The notes below the pieces were generated by a model. The model searched no databases and was not told the origin of the DNA. It worked only from the letters and a program-made list of their open reading frames with translations. This document shows positions 26,241 through 35,045 of a DNA stretch of 64,000 nt, in pieces. The DNA comes from Methylomonas fluvii (GTDB taxonomy: Bacteria > Pseudomonadota > Gammaproteobacteria > Methylococcales > Methylomonadaceae). The position numbers and the translations under genes were made by a program. The number at the start of each line of letters is the position of its first letter. Positions within the stretch are counted from its first letter, which is position 1. The stretch is taken from the NCBI RefSeq assembly GCF_014850975.1, contig NZ_JACXST010000001.1, positions 1,860,001 through 1,924,000 of the forward strand, in the 5' to 3' direction.

Positions 26241-28166
26241 TTAAAAAGCTTCACGCCGATATATACCTGTCTCCGGCAGCAATCCAGGAAACGAGCCTTT
26301 ACGGATGTTAAAAAACAACAGCTCCGGCAGGCTGACGACAATGCCTTTCAAGCCTTTGTGTAGATTGTCCCCGTCATCCCACGGCCAACTGAACAAACCA
26401 TAAAGGCCCTGGCCGCCGGCTACCGCCAGATTGAAGCCTCCCTGTAATGGCCGAGGCCATAGCTGATCTTGAGTAAAGAATAAAAACGCCGCGTCGTCCC
26501 CGTTCCATTGATAAATACTCGAACTCAGGGTATTGGATTCCTGTAAATCCACCTGCCATTGCGGCATCTGCCGGTAACGCTGTTGCCGCTGCCGTTCTCT
26601 GTAGGGCTGGCGCTGGAAGCTGGTGCTTAGTCGATATGTACTTCCTATCTGGTCATAGGCGATAAACGGAATCATGTTCAAGCCGCCTTCGTCAACGTAA
26701 CCGCCCAGCAGTCGCTGCGACGCCTGAATTGTGCTTTCCCCGGCTGTAGCCGAGATGTCAGCAACCGTCTGGTTGATGAGCCGAAAGATTTCGGTGGCGC
26801 AATTGCGGCTAAGCAAGTTGTAGCCATACAGAGATTGCAATTGGCTTTGATAGGTTTCGATTTGCTGCGTGACGCTGTTTTGGAAATCTGCCAGTTCGCT
26901 GGTAGGCAGCGGTAAACCAAGCAATTCCGCCGCTGCCGGTCGCGATGGTGTGCTTGTCAATGGCAACAGCTGCAAAGATTGCTGCTCATGGCGCGGCTTA
27001 TGTAATTGCATTAACGCTGTTGCGCTTAGCTCCAGTTCCGAGTAAGCAAGCTCATCCAGCGCTATGGGGCTGTCGAGTTGTTTGGACGCCGCAGCAAACA
27101 GCTCTTGGCTGTATTGCAGCGCTGCCGGCAAATTGTCTTCGTCGATAATAGCGGCTTGTGGGTCGTCACTCTCGGGGCGGCTGCGGTCCAGCACGCTCAG
27201 ATAGCCCGAAGCGACGGCATGGTCCAGCGCATGCAAGCGGGCCATTCCCACCAACAGTGGATAACCCCAGTCGCTGCGCTGGCTGCGCATCAGGGTCATT
27301 AAATCGGCAAACAAACGCTGCCGAAAATCTTGCAGCTTGGCGCGTTGCGCGGAGTTGAGTTTGCATGCCGCCTCGGGAATTTCTAACAAACTTTCGCTAA
27401 GCGGGGACAACCTGGCGTGCAGCACATCCAGCGCGGCCAGATTCAGCAACTGATTGCGGTAGCGTTCGGCAAACGAACTGTTCGTGGCGGTAAACCGCAT
27501 GTCTTTGGGTTCGTTAGCACTGGGATTAACTGCTAATTCCGGTTTCAGGGCTTGCAGGGTTTGCCAAGCTTGCTGGCGCTTGGCCGCCAAAAAATCTTCG
27601 CCATACTCGTTAACGATGGCTTCGTGCAATTGTTGTAATGCTTGGCTGCTGTTGCTGGGTTTGCCTGCCTCGACAGTGAACGCTTCCGTCGCCCGGTATT
27701 GCTTCAAAAAATAACCCAATCCTTTTATGGGTAGAGGCGGCGCAGAGCCAAGACGTTGCAAGCCTGCAACTAGCGCTTGATCGTCGTACAAGGCTTGTAA
27801 CAGCGACAATTGCTGGTTTTGAATAAACAGGCGGCGACTAAAGGTGTCCCGTAGTGTTTGAAAAAAATCCTCAGACACTTCGATGCGGTGACCGTATATG
27901 TTACGGTTTTCCTGAAAGCCGTAGGCAAACTCAAAGGCCGCCGCATCGTTGCGATACAGACGCAGCAAGCCCGGTTCGATGTGTTGAAAATGAAAGACTT
28001 GCTGGTCGAATTTAATCGCGGCATGGCCACCGCTGGCACTGCCTTCGTTGGCGTCTATGTACAGGAATTCGAAATGACGACTTTGGTCGGCTTCGGCAAC
28101 GGTTATCCAAATTAAACTGCCCAGCACCATCGCCCACTTTGCGAATCTCAAGCCAGCAACTGGCAT
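26241..28166 (-). CDS. DUF4105-like periplasmic protein with a permuted His/Cys pair
   Basis: 641 residues with an N-terminal signal peptide (WAMVLGSLIWITVAEA). Near the N-terminus is ASGGHAAIKF (His48) and far downstream LSRNCATEIFRLIN (Cys456). A His before a NC-T motif fits DUF4105/Lnb-like proteins, which resemble circularly permuted papain-fold (NlpC/P60-like) enzymes. The region between is mostly helical and Leu/Gln-rich, much longer than in compact family members. The C-terminal 150 residues look beta-rich. A role in hydrolysing amide or ester bonds in the envelope is possible; no substrate can be named. It stands 26 bases from the Ser-rich lipoprotein gene upstream, on the same strand, so both may be one transcript. 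Confidence 0.5.
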   Translation of the reverse strand: MPVAGLRFAKWAMVLGSLIWITVAEADQSRHFEFLYIDANEGSASGGHAAIKFDQQVFHFQHIEPGLLRLYRNDAAAFEFAYGFQENRNIYGHRIEVSEDFFQTLRDTFSRRLFIQNQQLSLLQALYDDQALVAGLQRLGSAPPLPIKGLGYFLKQYRATEAFTVEAGKPSNSSQALQQLHEAIVNEYGEDFLAAKRQQAWQTLQALKPELAVNPSANEPKDMRFTATNSSFAERYRNQLLNLAALDVLHARLSPLSESLLEIPEAACKLNSAQRAKLQDFRQRLFADLMTLMRSQRSDWGYPLLVGMARLHALDHAVASGYLSVLDRSRPESDDPQAAIIDEDNLPAALQYSQELFAAASKQLDSPIALDELAYSELELSATALMQLHKPRHEQQSLQLLPLTSTPSRPAAAELLGLPLPTSELADFQNSVTQQIETYQSQLQSLYGYNLLSRNCATEIFRLINQTVADISATAGESTIQASQRLLGGYVDEGGLNMIPFIAYDQIGSTYRLSTSFQRQPYRERQRQQRYRQMPQWQVDLQESNTLSSSIYQWNGDDAAFLFFTQDQLWPRPLQGGFNLAVAGGQGLYGLFSWPWDDGDNLHKGLKGIVVSLPELLFFNIRKGSFPGLLPETGIYRREAF

Positions 28167-28192
28167 GGCTAAGTGGGCGACTATTGGTGGAA

Positions 28193-28657
28193 TTATTTTT
28201 TCAAGCCTTCTTCAATAGCTTGTTTTTTCCACGGTTCGTTATCGCTCAAACTTTCGGTAAACGCGGAAATTTGCGGTTTGCCGAGCTTGGCTTTGGCAAG
28301 TCCGCGGCCGATGCCGACGTAAGTATTGCGGTCGGTCTCCCAGTTGGTGATCTCATGGCTTTCGGCCAATTCGCTGAGATGCCGGCGAAAACTATCCAGC
28401 GTGCTGCTGCTGGACACCACGAAGGTAGCGGTGTAGTCAGCTACATCGGTTTCGTATTTATCGCGCTTGTTACGCGACGAGTCGGAACTGGAGGTGAAGG
28501 GGCTGGATGTGCTTTTGAAGATGCCGCCGGAACTGTCAGACAAGCTGCCTAGGCTGTCGGACGAGCTCTCGGAGCTGGTGGAAAACGAGCAGCCGCTGAT
28601 TAGCGAAGTTCCCAGAACGACGGTGCTTGCCAATGTGAATGTTCTGAATGGATTCAT
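28193..28657 (-). CDS. Ser-rich putative lipoprotein
   Basis: 154 residues with a lipoprotein signal ending LISGC (Cys23), followed by a serine-rich stretch of about 40 residues (SSESSSDSLGSLSDSSGG) and then a compact folded part of about 90 residues (YTATFVVSSSSTLDSFRRHLSELAESH...). The Ser-rich part is probably a flexible linker from the membrane anchor. No function is known to me. It precedes the DUF4105-like gene by 26 bases on the same strand. No strong ribosome site is seen before the ATG at 28657, but this is the only start that preserves the signal peptide. Confidence 0.65.
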   Translation of the reverse strand: MNPFRTFTLASTVVLGTSLISGCSFSTSSESSSDSLGSLSDSSGGIFKSTSSPFTSSSDSSRNKRDKYETDVADYTATFVVSSSSTLDSFRRHLSELAESHEITNWETDRNTYVGIGRGLAKAKLGKPQISAFTESLSDNEPWKKQAIEEGLKK

Positions 28658-28705
28658 ATGCTTGGATGGCTTTTAAAAAACAAATAGTGTTACCGGTTAT
28701 GCGCG

Positions 28706-28727
28706 GAGGCGCAAGGTTTTACGCCTC
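28706..28727. terminator. Possible hairpin downstream of lipA
   Basis: GAGGCG (28706-28711) pairs with CGCCTC (28722-28727) with a 10-base loop, 28 bases beyond the lipA stop on the minus strand. No T-run follows on that strand, so it is at best a weak or Rho-assisted terminator. Confidence 0.25.
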
Positions 28728-28754
28728 TCAAGTGTTTAGTCGGCGGCAGCACGG

Positions 28755-29729
28755 CTATTTGCCAACTCCCGCCGCTTGTAAATCAGCGTGATAAGAAGAT
28801 CTTACCAAGGGCGCGCTGGCGACCTGTTTGAATCCCAATTCGCGGGCGATGTCAGCATAGCGCTGAAATTGGTCGGGATGAATATATTCCTGTACCGCCA
28901 AATGGTCCTTGCTGGGTTGTAAATACTGGCCCAAAGTCAGCATGCTGACGCCGTGGGCCAGCAAGTCTTTCATCACGTCTATCACTTCCGTTTCGGTTTC
29001 GCCTATACCCAACATCAAGCCGGATTTGGTCGGAACTTTCGGTAAGCGTTGTCCGTGTTGTTGCAGCAATTGGAGCGAAATATGGTAATCGGCGCCGGGG
29101 CGGGCTTGCAGATACAGGCGCGGTACCGTTTCCAGATTGTGGTTGAACACATCGCAGGGCTGTTGTTGCAGAATGTCCAGTGCTGTATCCATCCTGCCGC
29201 GAAAATCCGGTACCAATACTTCGATGGTGGTATTGGGCGACTGGCTGCGCACTGCCGCGATACAAGCGGCAAAATGGCTGGCGCCACCGTCGCGTAAGTC
29301 GTCGCGGTTCACGGAGGTGATGACCACGTATTTCAAAGCCATCGCGGCAATGGTCACGGCCAGATTGGCCGGTTCTTCCGCATCCAAAGGCTGTGGTTTG
29401 CCGTGGGCGACATCGCAGAACGGACAGCGGCGGGTGCACAAATCGCCCATGATCATGAACGTGGCGGTGCCGTGGCTGAAGCATTCGCTCAAGTTGGGGC
29501 AGGCGGCTTCTTCGCAGACGGTGTGCAGGCGATTCTCGCGTAACGATTGCTTAATCCGGTTGACTTGGTCGCCGGTCGGCAATTTGATGCGGATCCAATC
29601 CGGCTTACGCAAGATTTGTTCGGGTTTTTCCACCTTGACCGGGATTCGCGACAGCTTGTCGGCGTTGCGTTGGTGAGTTTCTGGCGTGGAGCGGGAAGGG
29701 GCGTTGAGTGTCATATTGCCACCGGGCAT
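28755..29729 (-). CDS. lipA: Lipoyl synthase
   Basis: A radical-SAM enzyme that inserts two sulfur atoms into protein-bound octanoyl chains to make lipoyl groups on 2-oxoacid dehydrogenases and the glycine cleavage H protein. All cluster ligands are visible: the auxiliary cluster [12 protein letters not shown] (Cys72, 77, 83) and the radical-SAM motif CTRRCPFC (Cys98, 102, 105). The C-terminus holds the expected VRSSYHA serine motif. 324 residues from the ATG at 29729. A second ATG at 29714 has a better ribosome site (GGTGG) and would give 319 residues. It lies 66 bases after lipB and completes the dacC-dat-ybeD-lipB-lipA operon. Confidence 0.97.
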   Translation of the reverse strand: MPGGNMTLNAPSRSTPETHQRNADKLSRIPVKVEKPEQILRKPDWIRIKLPTGDQVNRIKQSLRENRLHTVCEEAACPNLSECFSHGTATFMIMGDLCTRRCPFCDVAHGKPQPLDAEEPANLAVTIAAMALKYVVITSVNRDDLRDGGASHFAACIAAVRSQSPNTTIEVLVPDFRGRMDTALDILQQQPCDVFNHNLETVPRLYLQARPGADYHISLQLLQQHGQRLPKVPTKSGLMLGIGETETEVIDVMKDLLAHGVSMLTLGQYLQPSKDHLAVQEYIHPDQFQRYADIARELGFKQVASAPLVRSSYHADLQAAGVGK

Positions 29730-29795
29730 TTGGGTTGGTTTTTGAATCTCCGCAAGCTTGGCTGTTTCCAGCGACGCTTGTCGAGTTTGCTTGTT

Positions 29796-30416
29796 TCAGA
29801 TTTCTATTGCTTGCAGTAACTGATGCACAACCGGCACCGCGAGTTCCTGATTAGTGATCTTAACCCCCAAATCGGTCAGTTGCGTGACTTGCAAGCCGGC
29901 ATAGCCGCAGGGATTGATGTCTGTAAACGGCGCCAAATCCATATCGTTATTGATGCTTAAGCCATGGTAACAGCAACCGCGCTTGATACGCAGGCCTAGC
30001 GAAGCAATTTTTTGCTGATTGACATAGACCCCCGGTGCCTTGGGCTCGGCTTGGGCGGCGATGCCGTATTGCCGCAAGGTGTTTATCACTGCGCTTTCCA
30101 GGATAGTCACCATTTGTCTGGGACCTTTGTTTAAACGGCGCAAATCGGCTAACAGGTAGATTACCAACTGGCCGGGACCGTGATAGGTCACTTGGCCGCC
30201 GCGGTCGCTTTCAACGATTGCGATGTTGTTGGCTTTAAGAAAATGTTCGCGTTTGCCGTTTAAACCCAGGGTATAAACCGGCGGATGCTCGACGATCCAG
30301 ATTTCATCGTCAGTGTTGTCATCGCGTTCGGCAGTGAATTGCTGCATGGCTTGCCAGACGCCGATATAGTCTTGCGCCCCCAAATCCCGGAGGATTGTCG
30401 TCGCCTTACTGGGCAT
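29796..30416 (-). CDS. lipB: Octanoyl-[ACP]:protein N-octanoyltransferase
   Basis: 206 residues, normal length. LipB moves octanoate from acyl carrier protein to lysines of lipoyl domains, the step before LipA. The signature RGGQVTYHGPGQ is at 72-83, the catalytic Lys is Lys136 (QQKIASLGLR) and the nucleophile is Cys170 (INPCGYAGL). It starts 9 bases after the ybeD-like gene, and lipA follows 66 bases downstream on the same strand. Nothing unusual is seen. Confidence 0.97.
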   Translation of the reverse strand: MPSKATTILRDLGAQDYIGVWQAMQQFTAERDDNTDDEIWIVEHPPVYTLGLNGKREHFLKANNIAIVESDRGGQVTYHGPGQLVIYLLADLRRLNKGPRQMVTILESAVINTLRQYGIAAQAEPKAPGVYVNQQKIASLGLRIKRGCCYHGLSINNDMDLAPFTDINPCGYAGLQVTQLTDLGVKITNQELAVPVVHQLLQAIEI

Positions 30417-30425
30417 CCGTTCGGC

Positions 30426-30692
30426 TTACAGCGCCATCAATACATCGGGGCAGGCCGTCAAGCCCAGGTAGATCGCGTCCAGCTGTTCACGGCTATGGGC
30501 TTCGATCATGATTGTCACCGCCAAATAATTGCCGCCTTTGCTGGGCAGGGTGGTGACCGCGCCTTCCAGGATGTCCGGGACATGGCGGCGGACGATTTCC
30601 ACGACGATAGCGTCGAAATTGTCGCTATGTTTGCCCATCACCTTGATAGGAAACTGGCAGGGAAATTCCAGTAAACTTTCGGTTTCGCTCAT
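30426..30692 (-). CDS. DUF493 / YbeD-like protein
   Basis: 88 residues, matching the small DUF493 (YbeD) family with a ferredoxin-like, ACT-type fold: FPIKVMGKHSDNFDAIVVEIVRRH at the N-terminal half (broken here for length), YLAVTIMIEAHSREQL, then DVLMAL at the C-terminus. It lies between the aminotransferase and lipB genes, overlapping the former by 4 bases, in the position ybeD has in many gammaproteobacteria between dacA and lipB. Its biochemical role is not established; the conserved link to lipoate genes is the main clue. Confidence 0.9.
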   Translation of the reverse strand: MSETESLLEFPCQFPIKVMGKHSDNFDAIVVEIVRRHVPDILEGAVTTLPSKGGNYLAVTIMIEAHSREQLDAIYLGLTACPDVLMAL

Positions 30693-31528
30693 GATAGTGA
30701 TTTTTTGTAGGCTTGCAGTAAGTCGTCCATGCGTTTCCAGGCCGGGCCGGGTTTGCCGTCACCGACTTGCTGGCCGTCCAGTTCGATGACCGGCACGATC
30801 TCGCGAGTGGAACTGGTGACCCAGATTTCGCTGGCGTTGTGCAGGGCTTCCAGTGCGATGATGTCTTCCTGGTAGGGGATGTTATGCGCGGCCGCCAGTT
30901 CCAGAATCACGTCGCGGGTAATGCCGGGCAGGATTTCATGGCTTTTGGGCGGCGTGATCAATTCGCCGTCCAGCACCGCAAACAGATTACTGGCCGCGCC
31001 TTCCACAACGTAACCGTTGCGCACCAGTATCGCTTCCGCGCTGCCTTGATCCAGCGCTTCCTGCCTAAGCAGAATATTGCCCAGCAAGGTGATGGCTTTG
31101 ATGTTGCAGAGCTGCCAACGGGTGTCGTCCAGCGTAATCGCCTTGATGCCGTCGATCCGGCCGGCGAACGGCTTGATGTCCGCGCACATCGCAAATATCG
31201 TCGGTACGATTTGTTCGGGAAAGCCGTGATCGCGTTTCGGCGCATAGCCGCGGGTGACTTGCAGGTAAATGTATTGATCCCGGTCATCCGCCAGCAGCGG
31301 CCGGAAAATCGCTTCCCAGTCCGCAACGCTATGCGGCAAAGGCAAACGGATACCGCTCAGGCTATTGTTGAGCCGGACAATATGGTCTTCCAGTCTGAAC
31401 AGCCGGCCGTTATAAGCCGGAATCACTTCGTAGACGCCGTCGCCGAATAAAAAACCGCGATCCAGCACCGACACTTTCGCGTCGGCTAATGGCAGATAAG
31501 CGCCGTTCAGATAGACTTGCTCGGTCAT
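30689..31528 (-). CDS. dat: D-amino acid aminotransferase-like PLP enzyme (class IV)
   Basis: 279 residues of the fold type IV aminotransferase family, which contains D-alanine aminotransferase, branched-chain aminotransferase and aminodeoxychorismate lyase. The PLP lysine is Lys144 in CNIKAITLLGN; DRGFLFGDGVYEV (23-35) and the later EGAASNLF and ILPGITRD segments fit D-amino acid transaminases best. The likely reaction is exchange of amino groups between D-alanine, D-glutamate and 2-oxoacids, supplying peptidoglycan precursors. Position supports this: it overlaps the end of the D,D-carboxypeptidase gene by 4 bases and the ybeD-like gene by 4 bases. The exact substrate is inferred. Confidence 0.85.
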   Translation of the reverse strand: MTEQVYLNGAYLPLADAKVSVLDRGFLFGDGVYEVIPAYNGRLFRLEDHIVRLNNSLSGIRLPLPHSVADWEAIFRPLLADDRDQYIYLQVTRGYAPKRDHGFPEQIVPTIFAMCADIKPFAGRIDGIKAITLDDTRWQLCNIKAITLLGNILLRQEALDQGSAEAILVRNGYVVEGAASNLFAVLDGELITPPKSHEILPGITRDVILELAAAHNIPYQEDIIALEALHNASEIWVTSSTREIVPVIELDGQQVGDGKPGPAWKRMDDLLQAYKKSLS

Positions 31529-32688
31529 TCTTTTTCCAGTAAGCCAATGGCTGCGTCGTAGAGGCGGCGGAAAATGCCGCCCTCGGCGACAGCATCCAAA
31601 GCCACCAGCGGTTTGCTGAGGATGGATTCGCCAGCCAACGAAATGTTCAGGTTGCCGACCGTGTCGCCCTTGTTAAGCGGCGCGAATACGCCTTTGTCGA
31701 TCTGGGTTTCGGCTTTTAACTCGTTAAAGTGTTTGCGTGGGGCGGTGACATACAGGTCTTCCGGCAAGCCAACCGCAACTTTGGACGTCACACCTTTTCT
31801 GACCCGGGCTTCGCCCAGCGGTTTATTGCCTTCGTACAGACGATGGGTTTCGAAGAAGCGGAAACCGTAATTCAGCAGCGATTGACTCTCGTTGGAACGC
31901 GCGCCGGCGCTGGCGGTACCCATGACCACCGAAATCAAACGCATATCTTCGCGTTTGGCGGAAGCCACCATGCAATAGCCGGCATCGTCGGTAAAACCGG
32001 TTTTCAAACCGTCAACGGAAGGATCGCGCCACAGCAGCAGGTTGCGGTTTTGCTGGGTGATGCCGTTGTAAGTAAATTCTTTTTGCTTGTCCCAGCGATA
32101 ATATTCCGGAAACTCTTTGATAACCGCGCGGGCCAAGGTCGCGAGGTCATGCGCCGAGCTGTAATGGTTGGGGCTGGGCAGACCAGTGGCGTTTTCGAAG
32201 TTGCTGTTGGACATCCCCAGGCGGCTGGCTTGTTCGTTCATCATTGTCGCGAAGGTTTGTTCGCTGCCGGCGACGTGTTCAGCCAAGGCTACGCTGGCAT
32301 CGTTGCCCGATTGAATGATCATGCCTTGCAATAAGTCTTCGACCGCCACTTGTTTGTTTACCTCGACGAACATTTTTGAGCCGCCGGTTTCCCAAGCGTT
32401 CTGGCTGATCGTGACTTTCTCGTCTAGCGTCAAATGCCCGGCTTTCAGCTCGCGGAACACCACGTAGGCGGTCATGATTTTGGTTAAGCTGGCAGGCGAT
32501 ACGCGCTTGTCGGCGTCTTTTTCGGCCAATACCCGTCCGCTGTCGAAGTCTAAAAGAAAGAAGCTGGAGGCCGCGACGCTAGGGGCGGCGGGGGTAAAAA
32601 TCGGGCTGGCGGCTTGCAGCGAGAAGGCGGTTAACAATAACAGCAGCCCGCTAAACAGGCTGGTTGTCGTACGGTAAGGTTGGCTCAT
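31525..32688 (-). CDS. dacC: D-alanyl-D-alanine carboxypeptidase (PBP5/6 family)
   Basis: 387 residues with a signal peptide (LFSGLLLLLTAFSLQAAS). All three penicillin-binding motifs are present: SxxK as SLTK (67-70), SGN (127-129) and KTG (229-231). The C-terminal domain and the last amphipathic helix (FRRLYDAAIGLLEKE) that anchors PBP5 to the outer face of the inner membrane are intact. It trims terminal D-alanine from peptidoglycan pentapeptides. It is first in the operon leading to lipA, and its stop overlaps the dat-like gene start. Whether it is the dacA or dacC orthologue cannot be decided from one sequence. Confidence 0.93.
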   Translation of the reverse strand: MSQPYRTTTSLFSGLLLLLTAFSLQAASPIFTPAAPSVAASSFFLLDFDSGRVLAEKDADKRVSPASLTKIMTAYVVFRELKAGHLTLDEKVTISQNAWETGGSKMFVEVNKQVAVEDLLQGMIIQSGNDASVALAEHVAGSEQTFATMMNEQASRLGMSNSNFENATGLPSPNHYSSAHDLATLARAVIKEFPEYYRWDKQKEFTYNGITQQNRNLLLWRDPSVDGLKTGFTDDAGYCMVASAKREDMRLISVVMGTASAGARSNESQSLLNYGFRFFETHRLYEGNKPLGEARVRKGVTSKVAVGLPEDLYVTAPRKHFNELKAETQIDKGVFAPLNKGDTVGNLNISLAGESILSKPLVALDAVAEGGIFRRLYDAAIGLLEKE

Positions 32689-32831
32689 GGTCGCAATTCA
32701 AAATAGTCATTCTGGAAAGGGCCATTGTAACACCGAGAGCCGCCGCGTAGAAAAACCCGCGTATTGCGCTCAGGCGTTTAAGTCCGCAGCCGGAAATTTT
32801 GGCAACTGTTTGGAATAACTGGAAAGTTGGT

Positions 32832-33464
32832 TCAGGCGCTTGTATTGCAGATTTTGAATTTGCAGGCGCAATCCTGCAAGGCCATGCAAGCGGTTTGCTC
32901 GACAGGCCTATTCAATAACGTGGTAATCAGCGCGCGATCAAATTCGCACAGTTCCGGGTGTTGTTGCGCCAGATCGTGATAAACGCAGTTAACGGCTTTA
33001 ATGGTTGGCTGTGCTTGTTCGGGGTCCATTTCGGCGTGATAACCCAGCGATTGCATCAATTCCACCAGCGCGCTTTGCTTTTGTGCTGGGTCCTTACCGC
33101 TAAACTGCGGGGCCAATGACTGCGCCAGGTTAACGCCCATACGCCAGAGCATTTGCCGCAAGGCCGTTTCGCCCAGTTCGGTTTTTAGCTCGCCCAGCAA
33201 CAAGTTGCAAAACCAGGGATATTGCTTGGGCAGACGGTTGCGGCCTTGTTCGGTCAGCGTGTAACTGCGCGCAGGCCGGCCGCCGGTGCTGTTCAGTGCC
33301 GCTTCCTGAACCAACTGGTCTTTTTCCAGGCCGGTGAGATGTTGCTTCACGGCGTTTCTGGAAATCTCCAACTGTGCGGCCAGCTCGTCGATACTCATGC
33401 CGGCCGTGGTGGACAGCAGTAATTTTAAGATTTGCTCTTGGCGCGAGCCGGTAAGTTTGACCAT
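32832..33464 (-). CDS. HTH regulator with a C-terminal cysteine cluster (SufR/COG2345-like)
   Basis: 210 residues. An N-terminal winged helix-turn-helix (SIDELAAQLEISRNAVKQHL, with the wing GGRPARSYTLTEQG) is followed by a helical domain ending in cysteines at 160, 173, 193, 199 and 201. Spacing and context (NCVYHDLA, LCEFD, ACMALQDCACKFKI) match the ArsR-like COG2345/SufR group, in which such cysteines bind an Fe-S cluster. It is divergent from the truncated haemoglobin gene with 197 bases between, so it probably controls that gene and itself in response to NO, oxygen or iron-sulfur status. The ligand is inferred. It ends 143 bases from the dacC start. Confidence 0.8.
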   Translation of the reverse strand: MVKLTGSRQEQILKLLLSTTAGMSIDELAAQLEISRNAVKQHLTGLEKDQLVQEAALNSTGGRPARSYTLTEQGRNRLPKQYPWFCNLLLGELKTELGETALRQMLWRMGVNLAQSLAPQFSGKDPAQKQSALVELMQSLGYHAEMDPEQAQPTIKAVNCVYHDLAQQHPELCEFDRALITTLLNRPVEQTACMALQDCACKFKICNTSA

Positions 33465-33545
33465 GTGCGTGTGGGACGGTCGGAAATAAGTGATGCGGCA
33501 TTCTACGCCGGATCAGTTATCACGCAAAGCGCTGTAAGCCAATTT

Positions 33546-33579
33546 TTGACATATAAATAACTTTTATAATAAAAATATT
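33546..33579. promoter_or_regulatory. AT-rich promoter/operator candidate upstream of the globin gene
   Basis: A perfect TTGACA (33546-33551) and a perfect TATAAT (33565-33570) are present but only 13 bases apart, too close for one normal promoter. The TATAAT sits in the palindrome TTTTAT-A-ATAAAA (33562-33574), a possible binding site for the divergent regulator. The globin ATG is 87 bases downstream of the palindrome. Confidence 0.35.
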
Positions 33580-33661
33580 GCAAAAGTAGTTTTTTTCGCT
33601 TACTCTGCGCTCGGCTTTAAACAGCCGCATTTTTTTAATTGGCAACGAAAGGCAGACCATC

Positions 33662-34042
33662 ATGAGCGAAACCACAGCGACACTTTACGAACAACTGGGC
33701 GGCGAAGCGGCAGTCAATGCAGCGGTCGATATTTTTTACCGCAAAGTGTTGAGCGATCACCGCATCAGCCGCTTTTTCGATAACACTGATATGGACAAGC
33801 AGGCCGCCAAACAAAAGTCCTTTTTAACCATGGCTTTTGGCGGTCCGAATAACTACTCCGGAGCCGATATGCGCCAAGCCCATGCGCATCTGGTTAAAAA
33901 ACTGGGTTTGGATGATTCACATTTTGATGCAGTGGTCGAGAATCTGGCGGCTACCTTGCAAGAACTCAATGTGCCGCAAGAGTTGATCAATCAAGTTGCG
34001 GCGATTGCCGAAAGCACCCGTAACGACGTGTTGGACCGCTAG
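33662..34042 (+). CDS. Group I truncated haemoglobin
   Basis: 126 residues, the usual length of 2-on-2 globins of group I (TrHbN). Visible features are the N-terminal LYEQLGGEAAVNAAVDIFY with Tyr26 at the B10 position, FLTMAFGGPNNYSG, and RQAHAHLV with the probable haem-binding proximal His74. Such globins detoxify nitric oxide by dioxygenation, or bind oxygen. The next gene, 16 bases downstream, encodes a ferredoxin-flavin reductase that could re-reduce the haem, so the pair resembles a split flavohaemoglobin. The ATG at 33662 follows an AAAGG ribosome site. Confidence 0.93.
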   Translation: MSETTATLYEQLGGEAAVNAAVDIFYRKVLSDHRISRFFDNTDMDKQAAKQKSFLTMAFGGPNNYSGADMRQAHAHLVKKLGLDDSHFDAVVENLAATLQELNVPQELINQVAAIAESTRNDVLDR

Positions 34043-34058
34043 GCGCCGGAGTAGGGGG

Positions 34059-35045
34059 ATGAACGTGCATAAACTCAGCGTGAATGACCGCGAAATTGTT
34101 TGCGAGTCTGGCGAAACCGTGCTGGACGCCTGTCTGCGCGAAAACATCGACATCCCCTACGGTTGTCGGCAGGGTGCCTGTCAAAGCTGTATGGTGCGCA
34201 GCTTGCAGGGCCCGCCGCCACTGGCGGCGCAAGACGGTTTAAAAGATGTTTTGCGCCATCAACACCATTTCCTGGCCTGCCTGTGTTATCCGCAGCAGGA
34301 TATGTCTATCAGCATTAGTCCGCCCGCCGATTTTTTTACTGAAGCGACGGTGATCGAAAAAAGTTTGTTGAATGCGGAAACGCTGCAACTCACCTTGCAG
34401 TGCCGGGAAACCATAGATTATTACGCCGGCCAGTTCGTGAACCTGAAACGCGCCGACGGTTTGACCCGTAGTTATTCGATTGCCAACAACCGTGTGCACG
34501 CCAACAAACTCAGCTTTCATATCCGCCGTTTGGCCGGCGGCCGCTTCAGCGAATGGGCGCATCAGGAGTTGAATGTCGGTGACAAGCTGGAGGTGTCCGA
34601 TCCGCAGGGGCTGTGTTACTACCTGCCGACTACCCTGGAGACAAACCTGTTGCTGATCGGCACCGGCAGTGGTTTGGCGCCATTGGCGGGCATAGTCAGT
34701 GAGGCTTTGCACCACGGCCACAGCGGCGATATTCATCTATTCCATGGTAGCCGCGAGATGGATGGTTTGTATTGGATCGAAGAAATGCAGGCGCTTGCCG
34801 ACCAATACTCTAATTTCCACTACACGCCCTGTATATCGCGTGGCGACGCACCGGAAAGTGTCGTTAGGGGCCGGGCCAACGATGTGGCGATGGCGAGTTT
34901 GCCTAGTCTGAAAGGTTGGCGGCTGTATTTATGCGGCCATCCGGACATGGTGCATCAGACCAAGCGCCAAGCGTTTTTGCAGGGCGCGGCCTTGCAGGAC
35001 ATCCATGCCGATGCATTTCACGTCGCGTCGGCAACCTTGGATTGA
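34059..35045 (+). CDS. NAD(P)H oxidoreductase with 2Fe-2S ferredoxin and FAD domains
   Basis: 328 residues from ATG 34059, which has a clean AGGGGG ribosome site 16 bases after the globin stop; a longer in-frame reading from 33996 lies inside the globin gene and is rejected. Domains: plant-type 2Fe-2S ferredoxin with YGCRQGACQSC (Cys36, 41, 44) and the fourth ligand in LACLC (about 74-76); FAD-binding barrel with RSYSIAN; NAD-binding part with GTGSGLAPLAG. The order matches reductases of oxygenases and of methane/phenol monooxygenases. Position makes it the likely electron donor to the truncated haemoglobin. Its 3' end overlaps the convergent LysR gene by 28 bases. Confidence 0.88.
   Translation: MNVHKLSVNDREIVCESGETVLDACLRENIDIPYGCRQGACQSCMVRSLQGPPPLAAQDGLKDVLRHQHHFLACLCYPQQDMSISISPPADFFTEATVIEKSLLNAETLQLTLQCRETIDYYAGQFVNLKRADGLTRSYSIANNRVHANKLSFHIRRLAGGRFSEWAHQELNVGDKLEVSDPQGLCYYLPTTLETNLLLIGTGSGLAPLAGIVSEALHHGHSGDIHLFHGSREMDGLYWIEEMQALADQYSNFHYTPCISRGDAPESVVRGRANDVAMASLPSLKGWRLYLCGHPDMVHQTKRQAFLQGAALQDIHADAFHVASATLD

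Noticed and set aside
33546..33570. A single sigma-70 promoter made of the perfect TTGACA and TATAAT
   Set aside because: The spacer is only 13 bases, outside the range that works for one promoter; retained only as a candidate regulatory region.
33996..34058. N-terminal extension of the reductase
   Set aside because: It lies inside the globin gene; ATG 34059 has an AGGGGG ribosome site and gives the normal ferredoxin start.
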